From Betaproteobacteria bacterium (lineage in GTDB: Bacteria; Pseudomonadota; Gammaproteobacteria; Burkholderiales; Thiobacillaceae), in NCBI GenBank assembly GCA_016234655.1, contig JACRAU010000031.1, positions 1 through 64,000 of the forward strand: DNA of 64,000 nt, read 5' to 3'. Every line of letters starts with the position of its first letter. Within the stretch, counting starts at the first letter, position 1. The translations under genes were made by a program, and so were the position numbers. Below the pieces are notes generated by a model, which had not been told where the DNA came from, searched no databases, and was given only the letters and a program-made list of their open reading frames with translations. Positions 56,971-64,000 of the stretch are shown here, one piece after another.

Positions 56971-57588
56971 TTGACTTTATCCGTCGCGATTTACCTGTTC
57001 GACGAGGTCGAGCCGCTCGACTTCGCCGGCCCCTACCAGGTCTTCACCACCGCCGAGCGCATGCATCGGCGCATTGCGCCCGATGCGGAACCGTTGTTCC
57101 ATGTCTTTACGGTGGCCGAGGCCCCATCCGAAATCGCCATGCGCGGCGGCCTTAGGCTGCTGCCCGATCATGGTTTCGCCGATCATCCAAAAATCGATCT
57201 ATTGATCGTGCCCGGCGGTGTAATCGATGCCGAGCTGACGAAGCCATCGGTACTTGAGTGGCTGGCCCGCCATGCCGAGGCCGCGCCGCATGTGCTGTCC
57301 ATTTGCACCGGCGCCTTTCTGCTGGCCGAGGCCGGCGTGCTGACCGAAGGCCGGGTGACCACGCATTGGGAGGATATCCCGGACCTGCGCGCGCGTTACC
57401 CGCAGCTCGATGTCGTGGCCGGCGCGCGCTGGATCGAACATGGCAAGGCGGTTTGCTCGGCCGGCATCGGCGCCGGCATCGATGCCGCGCTGCACCTGCT
57501 CTCCCGTTTGGCCGGGCACGAACTGGCCGAGCGCACCGCGAGGCAAATGGACTATCGCCGGTCCGACCGGGCCGGGCCTGTCGAATAG
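56971..57588 (+). CDS. DJ-1/PfpI family protein
   Basis: 205 residues with a probable TTG start; no in-frame ATG lies nearby, and GGGGTGGG precedes it. The class I glutamine amidotransferase-like fold has the nucleophile elbow SICTGAFLLAEAG (Cys at about 112) and TTHWEDIP. It resembles isonitrile hydratase and the N-terminal part of GlxA-type regulators, without the AraC domain. The substrate is unknown. Confidence 0.85.
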   Translation: MTLSVAIYLFDEVEPLDFAGPYQVFTTAERMHRRIAPDAEPLFHVFTVAEAPSEIAMRGGLRLLPDHGFADHPKIDLLIVPGGVIDAELTKPSVLEWLARHAEAAPHVLSICTGAFLLAEAGVLTEGRVTTHWEDIPDLRARYPQLDVVAGARWIEHGKAVCSAGIGAGIDAALHLLSRLAGHELAERTARQMDYRRSDRAGPVE

Positions 57589-57684
57589 AGCGCAGTACGG
57601 GCGGCGAGAAATGGCGTATCTTTAATAGATAGGGGGATATATGGCCTGCCGGCAGGCCGGCAAGGTTTGCTTGAGGGGAATGAC

Positions 57685-60285
57685 ATGTTTGCCCGCATTG
57701 TTTTATCGCTCTTCTTGTCCCTGCTGACCACCGCCGTTGCCGTGGCGGGTTGGACCAGCGTATCCGGCAGCAAGCCGGTCTGGCTGGTCGCCGGTGCGGG
57801 CAGCCAGTTGTTCGGCGCCGACGCCGGCGGCTTCTATGTCAGCGCCGACGACGGTGCGACCTGGCAGACCGGCGCCGGTCCGGCGGACGCGCCCTATACC
57901 GCCCTGGCCTATCTGAACGGCGGGGTCTGGATCGGCACCGAGAAACGGGGCGCGGCCTTTGGCGGCGCCAGCGGTGCCAGTTGGACCGTGAAGAACAGCG
58001 GCATGATCGAAACCCTATTCGGCAATACCGACGCCATTCCGATCAAGGCCTTCGCCGCCGATGCCGGCACGGGCAATATCGTCGCGGCCAACAACGCGGG
58101 CACCTATCTGAGCAAGGACGGCGGTGCCACCTGGGCCAAGGTAGTGACCGGCCTGCCGAACTGTACCGTGCAGGGCTTTCCCATCGTTTGTACCGTCCAT
58201 GACGTGGTCGCGTCGGGTGGCGGCCTGATCGCCGCCACCGAGGCCGGCATCTATCGCAGCACCGATGGCGGCACGACCTGGGCCGCCGTCGGCCTGGCCG
58301 GCAGCAAGGTCGGCAAGCTGTCGGCCGGTAGCGGTGCGGTCTATGCGCTGGCCTCGGGCCTGTACAAATCGACCGACAACGGCGCGACTTGGGCCAAGGT
58401 GGGCATCTTTGCGGCCGTGCCGACTGCCGTGCTGGCGCACCCGATCAAGGCCGACACGGTCTATCTCGGCTCCAGCGGCGGCGACATCGACCAGAGCACC
58501 GATGGCGGCGCGACCTGGACGCAGATATCGGACGGCACGACGGCCAGCCAGATCAATGCGCTGGCCTTGGCCAACGACACGGCGGGCAGCCTGCTCGCGG
58601 CAACCGCCGGCGGCATCTATCGGTTCAGTGGAGAGGTATTCGAACTGGCCATTCCGCCCGTGGTCGATGCGGCGCTGAACAAGGCGATCACCTCGGAGGC
58701 GATCACGATCGCCGGCCTGCTCAAGGCCGCACCGATCAGCATCGTCGGCGGCGAATACGCCTTGGACGGCGGCGCCTTCACCAGCGCCCCCGGCACGGTG
58801 GCCAACGGCGCGAGCTTGCGCGTGCGGGTGCAATCGGCGAACACCTACGACACCAGCACCCGCGCCACGGTCACCGTCGGCACGCGCAAGGGCCAATTCG
58901 TGGTGACCACGCGCAAGATCACCAAGGTCACCGACCTCGCCCAGGTGTTCACCACGCCGCCACCCGGTGCCCAGATCAGGCCCGACGGTTCGGTCTTGGT
59001 CAGTTCCACCACGCCGGTGGCGCTGAAGACCAATCTGCCGGCGGGGATTTTGATCGAGACCACGCCGGGCACGCCGCTGACCACCAACAACGGCGCCCTG
59101 ACCCTGACCGACCCGAGCGGCGGCGCCAGCCTGACCTTCTCTGCCTTGGGCAGCGGCACCGTGCCCCAGGTTGCGCAGGGTACCTTCAACATCAATTCCA
59201 CGACCAGCGGCAATACCGTGGCAGTGGGCGGCGGCAGCGGACTTACCACCACCACGGGCCAGGACAGCCTGACCGTCAACGCAACGGGCAGCCAGACCCT
59301 TGCTTTCGTGCAGAACGGCAAGGTAAGCCTATTGTTCTCGGGCTTCGCCTCGACCACCGATGTCTTCGGCGGCGAGACGGCGGAGATCAACAACGCCGGC
59401 GCGCTGAAGCGATTGCGCATCGGTTCGCTCAACGGCGACCAGAAGCTTCCGGGCGATCCGCTGACTCTGGCCCAGGTGACCACCGATAGCACGGTGCCCA
59501 AGCTCGACGGCAACCTGGCCCGCCTGAACAACACCGCCTCGCTGTTGACCGTGATCCAGGAGGCCTTGAACAGCCAGTTCGGCGTGACCGGCAGCCAGAT
59601 CAGTTACGATCAGAGCAACGGCGTGGTGACCTACACCGCCGGCGGCAAGACCTACCGCTTCATCCCGATCGGCGCGCCGATCGTGCAGGTGGGCGGCGCC
59701 ACCGCCAGCGTGCGCGGCAACCGCTTCAGCGCCAGCAATGCGGCCAACACCGCGAGCGGCGCATTCACGCTGGCGGGGCGCGGCATCGAGGTCACAATGG
59801 GCAGCGCGCTGGGCTATTTCACCGATCTCAACCAGGTGCTCAAGGCCTCGGACCCGAACGCGACTATCCGCCTGCGCAGCAACGGCGTGCTGCAATTGAA
59901 CCTGGGCGGCGCCAGCTATCTGGCCTCGCCGGGCAGCCAATCGACCAGCGGCGGCCAGACCGGCGCGCCGGCCTTCGTCTCCGACAGCAGCGGTTTCGTC
60001 GCCTTCCGCGACAGTACCGGCGCCTCGCAGATCATGTATCCGGTCTTCGCCGACATCGCCACGGTCGACACCACGATCAAGGCCCTGGCGTCGACCAGCT
60101 CGACCACCGCGAGCGGCGACGGCACCGCGTTGTTGATGTTGAACGGCAGCCCGGTGACCCTGCTGCCGCAATATCCGCTGATCGGCTTGCCGACGGCGCA
60201 TGCCAACGACCTGTGGTGGCAAGAGGGTGCGACGTTCTACATCCGCTATCCCGATAGCACCGCACAAGCCTTTGGAGTCCGATAA
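57685..60285 (+). CDS. Secreted Asp-box beta-propeller protein with paralogous C-terminal half
   Basis: 866 residues. Signal peptide 1-21. Residues about 25-320 contain at least five Asp-box motifs (SADDGATW, SKDGGATW, STDGGTTW, STDNGATW, STDGGATW), which mark a BNR/sortilin-type beta-propeller. From about 325 to the end the sequence (starting FELAIPPVVDAALNKAITSEA) is homologous along its whole length to the next gene. That part includes GGEYALDGGAFTSAPGTVANG, FGGETAEINNAGALKRLRIGSL, GSQISYDQSNGVVTYTAGGKTYRF and GIEVTMGSALGYFTDL. GAGGGGA lies upstream of the ATG. It is probably exported and surface-exposed. No protease or sialidase active site is visible. Confidence 0.72.
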   Translation: MFARIVLSLFLSLLTTAVAVAGWTSVSGSKPVWLVAGAGSQLFGADAGGFYVSADDGATWQTGAGPADAPYTALAYLNGGVWIGTEKRGAAFGGASGASWTVKNSGMIETLFGNTDAIPIKAFAADAGTGNIVAANNAGTYLSKDGGATWAKVVTGLPNCTVQGFPIVCTVHDVVASGGGLIAATEAGIYRSTDGGTTWAAVGLAGSKVGKLSAGSGAVYALASGLYKSTDNGATWAKVGIFAAVPTAVLAHPIKADTVYLGSSGGDIDQSTDGGATWTQISDGTTASQINALALANDTAGSLLAATAGGIYRFSGEVFELAIPPVVDAALNKAITSEAITIAGLLKAAPISIVGGEYALDGGAFTSAPGTVANGASLRVRVQSANTYDTSTRATVTVGTRKGQFVVTTRKITKVTDLAQVFTTPPPGAQIRPDGSVLVSSTTPVALKTNLPAGILIETTPGTPLTTNNGALTLTDPSGGASLTFSALGSGTVPQVAQGTFNINSTTSGNTVAVGGGSGLTTTTGQDSLTVNATGSQTLAFVQNGKVSLLFSGFASTTDVFGGETAEINNAGALKRLRIGSLNGDQKLPGDPLTLAQVTTDSTVPKLDGNLARLNNTASLLTVIQEALNSQFGVTGSQISYDQSNGVVTYTAGGKTYRFIPIGAPIVQVGGATASVRGNRFSASNAANTASGAFTLAGRGIEVTMGSALGYFTDLNQVLKASDPNATIRLRSNGVLQLNLGGASYLASPGSQSTSGGQTGAPAFVSDSSGFVAFRDSTGASQIMYPVFADIATVDTTIKALASTSSTTASGDGTALLMLNGSPVTLLPQYPLIGLPTAHANDLWWQEGATFYIRYPDSTAQAFGVR

Positions 60286-60327
60286 GAGGTGTCTATCCAT
60301 GGCGCCAATTCCTTGTTCGAGCGGGGC

Positions 60328-62079
60328 ATGCGGCAATGTTGCCGGCCGCGAGCGGTCGCGCGTGCCTGGCTGGCGCTCGCCATGCTGGGCGCCGGCATGG
60401 CGCCGGCGGCCGAGCTGGCCATCCCGCCGGTGCTCAATGCGCCCAGGGGCAAGTTCATCACCTCGGACCCGGTCAAGATCACCGGTCTGCAGAAGGTCTC
60501 CCTGATCGGCATCGTGGGCGGCGAGTATGCGCTGAATAAAGGCGCGTTCAGGAGCACGCCGGCCCTGGTCGCGAACGGCGCGATCCTGCGCGTGCGCGTG
60601 CAGGCGCCCGAGACCTTCTCCAGCAAGGCCAGCGCCAGGGTGGTGGTGGGTACGCGCAGCGCCGAGTTCGTCGTGACCACCCGCAATATCGTCAAGATCG
60701 CCAAGCTGCTCGATTTGTTCGGCAGCGAATTGGCCGGCGCGCAAATCGTCGACGGCCGCGCGGTCATCGCCGCCAAGATTGCCGCCGTGCTGAAGGCCAA
60801 TCCGCCGGCGGGCGCGATTATCGAGACCGTGGCCGGCGCCTCGGTGACCACGGCGGACGGCAAGCTGACGCTGACCGACTTGTTGGGCGGATCGAGCCTG
60901 TCCTTCGCCGCCTCGGGTAACTCGACGATTCCGCTGGTTGCGCAAGGCAGGTTCAACATCAAGGCCGGCGCCGGCAGCAATGCCTTCGCGCTCGAGGGTG
61001 CCGCCGGAAACAGCCTGATCACGACCAGCGGCGAGCAGGACAGCCTGATCGTCGACCGTGGCGACAGCCAGACTTCGACCTATGTCGAAACAGGCGCGGT
61101 CAAGTTGAATTATCCCGGCATCGCCGGGGTGGCCGGCTCTGCCGCCGCGAGCATAGACATCCACGGCGGCGAAACGGCGGAGATCGACAATGCCGGGCTG
61201 TTGGCGCGGTTGCGCATCGGCTCCTTGTCGGGCGATCGCGGCCTACCCGGCGACCCCCTGGCATTGCCCGGCAAGGTCGCCAGCGACGTGGCGGTGCCGA
61301 GCTTGAACGGCAGCGTGCCCCGGCTAGGCAATGGCTCTTTGCTCAGCGTGGTACAACAGGGTTTGAACGCGCGCTTCGGCGTGAGCGGCAGCCAGATCGC
61401 CTATGACCAGAGCAACGGCGTGGTCAGCTATGTCGCGGCCGGCAAGACCTATCGCTACCTCCCGCTCGGGTCGCCGACGGTCCAGTTGGCCGGCAGCGCT
61501 GCCGGCGGGCGCGGCAACAGCTTCGCCGCCAGCAGCACCGCGAGTACGGCGAACGGCGCCTTCTCTCTGGCCGGCCAGGGCATCGAGCTGACCTTGGCCA
61601 GCGCCTTGGGCTATTTCAGCGACCTCGACCAGGCGCTGAAGGCCGCCGACCCCAAGGCCAATATCCGCCTGCGCGACAATGGCGTGTTGCAATTGAACCT
61701 GGCCGGGATCGGCTATATCACCACGCCGGCGGCGCAGACGGCCACCGGCCAGGCGGGCACCCCAAGCTTCCTGGTCGATGCCAGCGGTTACTATGCCTTC
61801 CAGGACAGCACCGGCGCCGTGCAATTACTGTATCCGGCCTTTGCCGATACCCAGGCCGTAGACCTGACGGTCAAGGCCGTGGACCCGAGCGGCTCGGTCA
61901 CCGCCAGCGGCAACGGCACTGCGAGCATGCTGCTGCAAGGCAACAGCCAGACGCTCAAGCCGGACTACCAATTGATCGTGCTGCCTCCGGCACACAGCGA
62001 AGAGCTGGTGTGGCAGGAGGGTGCCTTGCAGTACATCCGATACACGGACGACACCGCCCAAGGCTTCACTATCCATTAA
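60328..62079 (+). CDS. Secreted protein, paralogue of the C-terminal half of the preceding gene
   Basis: 583 residues from ATG 60328, with a good signal peptide (ending MAPAAELA); a GTG at 60289, three bases after the previous stop, is the alternative start. The mature part aligns to the shared half of the upstream protein: GGEYALNKGAFRSTPALVANG, HGGETAEIDNAGLLARLRIGSL, GVSGSQIAYDQSNGVVSYVAAGKTYRYLPLG, GIELTLASALGYFSDL. It lacks the propeller. The function is unknown; tandem duplication followed by domain gain or loss is evident. Confidence 0.72.
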   Translation: MRQCCRPRAVARAWLALAMLGAGMAPAAELAIPPVLNAPRGKFITSDPVKITGLQKVSLIGIVGGEYALNKGAFRSTPALVANGAILRVRVQAPETFSSKASARVVVGTRSAEFVVTTRNIVKIAKLLDLFGSELAGAQIVDGRAVIAAKIAAVLKANPPAGAIIETVAGASVTTADGKLTLTDLLGGSSLSFAASGNSTIPLVAQGRFNIKAGAGSNAFALEGAAGNSLITTSGEQDSLIVDRGDSQTSTYVETGAVKLNYPGIAGVAGSAAASIDIHGGETAEIDNAGLLARLRIGSLSGDRGLPGDPLALPGKVASDVAVPSLNGSVPRLGNGSLLSVVQQGLNARFGVSGSQIAYDQSNGVVSYVAAGKTYRYLPLGSPTVQLAGSAAGGRGNSFAASSTASTANGAFSLAGQGIELTLASALGYFSDLDQALKAADPKANIRLRDNGVLQLNLAGIGYITTPAAQTATGQAGTPSFLVDASGYYAFQDSTGAVQLLYPAFADTQAVDLTVKAVDPSGSVTASGNGTASMLLQGNSQTLKPDYQLIVLPPAHSEELVWQEGALQYIRYTDDTAQGFTIH

Positions 62080-62090
62080 GGGAGAACGCC

Positions 62091-64000
62091 ATGTGCCCCG
62101 CTAACCGTTTTGACATCAAACCGTTGGTCCTGCTGTTCGGTGGCATCTTGCTGCTGCCGATCTCGGTGGCCTGGGGCTACGACGCCGAGATCGTCTCGGT
62201 CGTCGGCAAGGGCGAGACCCGCCCTTCCACGAAGACCGATTGGCTGCCGGCGGCGATCAAGCAAAAGCTCGGCGCGGGGGCCTTCGTCCGCACCGGCGAT
62301 TTGAGCCAGATGGCCTTGCTCTTGCAGGACCAGACCCAATTGCGCCTGAACCAGAACAGCATGTTGCAGATCAAGGAGGTTGCGCTGAGCGGCGCGCCGA
62401 CCAGGCTTGAACTGAACCAAGGCCGGGCTTGGACGCAATCGAAGCGCAAAGATGTGACGGCCGCGCGCGAGCCCGTGGTGACCATCCAGACGCCGTCGGC
62501 GACGGCTGCCATTCGCGGCACCGATTGGGAACTGGTGGTCGACAAGGACGGCACGTCGACCCTGACCGTGCTGTCGGGCGAGGTGGAGTTCTACAACGAT
62601 CACGGCCGCTTGGCCGTGCGGCCGAACGAGCAGGCGCGGGCCGAGCCGGGCAAGGCGCCGACCAAGGTCCTGCTGACCAATGCGCGCGAACGGGTACAGT
62701 GGGTCACTGCCTATCGGCCGCAGCCGCGCCGTTGGCTGCGCCAGGTGCCGGACAGCCTGAAGCCGGCGGTGGAGGCGATCGAGGCCGGCCGTTATGCCGA
62801 CGCGATGCCGGCGCTCGAGGCCAAGCGGGGCTCGGGCCAGCTCGAGGTCGCGCTGTTGTTGGCCGATATGCAGTTGTTTCTCGGCAGTACGGCCGAGGCC
62901 GTTGCGCTGCTCAAGCCGCATGCCGGCGACGCGCGGGCCGCCGCCTTGCTGGCGCGTGCGCACCTGATCGCCGATCAGGGCGGCGAGGCGAAGCAGGTAC
63001 TGGCCGTGGCACGGGCCAAATCCCCGAGCGACGCCGAGCTGTTGCTGGCCGCGGGCGATCTCGCCCGCATCGAGGGCGATGCCCGTGGCGCGACTGCGGC
63101 GTTCCGCCAGGCGCTGTCGGCCGAACCCAAGCATGCCGAGGCCTGGTTCGGCATCGGCCGGGTCGAGGCCGAGCGCGAAGCGGTCAAGTCCGGCCGGCAG
63201 ACCCTGCGGCAGGCCTTGGCCCTGAACCCGGCGGGGCCGGGTTATCGCGGCGAGCTGGCCACCTTGGAGACCTTCGCCAACGAATTCGCCGCGGCCGAAC
63301 AGGCCTTCGCCGAGACGCTGGCGGCGCAGCCCGACGATTACGTCGCACTGACCGGCCTCGGCATCTTGCGCCTGAAGCAAGGCCAGCCCGATGCCGCGCT
63401 GGAGGCCTTCCTGAAGGCCGGCGTGCTGGAGCCGCGCTTCGCCCGCGGCGCGATGTATACCGGCGTCGCCTACTACCAATTGGGCAACGGGCAGCGCGCG
63501 GTGGAGATGTTCCGGCGCGCCGCCGAGCTCGACGCCAAGGATCCGCTGCCGCACATGATGCTGAGCCTGGTCGCGGCCGACCGCATGGCCTTCGGCGAGG
63601 CCATCGCCGAGGCGCAGCGCGCCGCCGAGCTGATGCCCTACCTCAAATCGCTGAACCAGTTGCTCAACGACCAGAAAGGCAACGCCAACGTCGGCGCCGC
63701 GCTGGCCCAGTTCGGCCTGGAGGAGTGGGCGCACGCCTATGCCTACAACGCCTACACGCCGTATTGGGCCGGCAGTCACTTGTTCCTGGCCGACCGCTAC
63801 AGCGGCGCCTTCAACAAGAACTCGGAGTTGTTCAAGGGCTTCCTGTCCGACCCCAGCGTGTTCGGCGCGTCCAATCGCTTCAATTCCTTGGTCGCCAGCC
63901 CAGGCCATCACGCCACGTTGGGCGCGCGTGCGTTGAGCCTGGATTGGCAGGAGCGCAGCGCATCGGCGGTGTTCAACGGCTACAGCGTCGACACCCTGCC
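62091..64000 (+). CDS. FecR-domain TPR protein, 3' end outside window
   Basis: The frame from ATG 62091 (AAGGGAGA upstream) stays open to the window end, giving at least 636 residues. Order: signal peptide (about 10-29), a FecR-type domain (about 55-185, with LQDQTQLRLNQNSMLQI and TPSATAAIRGTDWEL), then TPR repeats (about 215-520, YADAMPALEAK, LLAAGDLARIEGDARGA, HAEAWFGIGRVEAE, YVALTGLGILRLKQGQPDAALEAF, GVAYYQLGNGQRAVEMF), then a segment starting LFLADRYSGAFNKNSELFKGFLSDPSVFG that may lead into an outer-membrane barrel. This is not a TonB regulator FecR, since there is no membrane-spanning anti-sigma part. It is more like a periplasmic assembly scaffold. It follows the paralogous secreted proteins by 11 bases. 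Confidence 0.8.
   Translation, partial: MCPANRFDIKPLVLLFGGILLLPISVAWGYDAEIVSVVGKGETRPSTKTDWLPAAIKQKLGAGAFVRTGDLSQMALLLQDQTQLRLNQNSMLQIKEVALSGAPTRLELNQGRAWTQSKRKDVTAAREPVVTIQTPSATAAIRGTDWELVVDKDGTSTLTVLSGEVEFYNDHGRLAVRPNEQARAEPGKAPTKVLLTNARERVQWVTAYRPQPRRWLRQVPDSLKPAVEAIEAGRYADAMPALEAKRGSGQLEVALLLADMQLFLGSTAEAVALLKPHAGDARAAALLARAHLIADQGGEAKQVLAVARAKSPSDAELLLAAGDLARIEGDARGATAAFRQALSAEPKHAEAWFGIGRVEAEREAVKSGRQTLRQALALNPAGPGYRGELATLETFANEFAAAEQAFAETLAAQPDDYVALTGLGILRLKQGQPDAALEAFLKAGVLEPRFARGAMYTGVAYYQLGNGQRAVEMFRRAAELDAKDPLPHMMLSLVAADRMAFGEAIAEAQRAAELMPYLKSLNQLLNDQKGNANVGAALAQFGLEEWAHAYAYNAYTPYWAGSHLFLADRYSGAFNKNSELFKGFLSDPSVFGASNRFNSLVASPGHHATLGARALSLDWQERSASAVFNGYSVDTL

Noticed and set aside
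59329-61164. Long minus-strand frame of 611 codons across two genes
   Set aside because: It is antisense to the secreted paralogues, with low-complexity Gly/Arg/Ala composition and no recognisable motif.
62076-63911. Long minus-strand frame of 611 codons at the window end
   Set aside because: It is antisense to the FecR-TPR gene, which has a signal peptide, a ribosome binding site and clear repeats in the plus frame.

Overview
The window is about 64 kb of GC-rich, gene-dense chromosome. Its gene content fits a betaproteobacterium (inferred from gene families, not from a search): a complete System I cytochrome c maturation operon, class I fumarase, glnE, purM/purN/purE/purK, a NodT-type outer membrane factor and a YcfL/LpoB cluster. 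The organism probably makes many c-type cytochromes and can live at low oxygen (hemN, ccm, dsbD).

Region 1 (1-12.0 kb) is the most unusual part. The C-terminal end of a large, acidic, repeat-rich type I secretion substrate (PTPE repeats, then DDDKSK repeats, then a type I secretion tail) is followed by a GT60-type GlcNAc transferase homologue and a small protein of unknown function. A convergent five-gene operon encodes a NodT-like outer membrane lipoprotein, a 1296-residue protein that fuses two type I secretion ABC transporters, an HlyD-type adaptor, a LuxR-HTH regulator and a prolyl-4-hydroxylase. In eukaryotes a prolyl hydroxylase and a GT60 enzyme act in sequence on Skp1, and other GT60 enzymes glycosylate Thr/Ser-rich mucins. 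I therefore propose that the locus hydroxylates and glycosylates the Pro/Thr repeats of its own secreted adhesin.

Region 2 (12.2-25.3 kb) is housekeeping: tRNA-Phe, fumarase, NfeD/stomatin, a PBP7-type endopeptidase, ccmABCDEFGHI with short stop/start overlaps, and a tandem-domain PPK2 enzyme. A diverged second copy of the ccmE tail lies between ccmE and ccmF.

Region 3 (25.3-29.4 kb) is accessory: a secreted TIM-barrel glycosidase-like protein, a surface lipoprotein, REP-like palindromes and a methyltransferase with lower GC.

Region 4 (29.4-43.5 kb) holds ttcA-tlpA-dsbD-cutA, fxsA/perM, purM-purN-DUF3108, purK-purE, a phosphohexomutase, a candidate small RNA with its own promoter and terminator, hemN, a CHCC zinc finger and ilvE.

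Region 5 (43.5-57.6 kb) holds an ECF sigma/anti-sigma operon with a secreted COG4315 protein, an HD-GYP protein, a second ECF sigma factor in a small operon, glnE, acs, a COG3014-YcfL-LpoB-like envelope cluster and a DJ-1/PfpI protein.

Region 6 (57.6-64 kb) is a tandem of an Asp-box beta-propeller protein, a paralogue of its C-terminal half, and a FecR-TPR protein that runs off the window. It looks like a surface-assembly locus.
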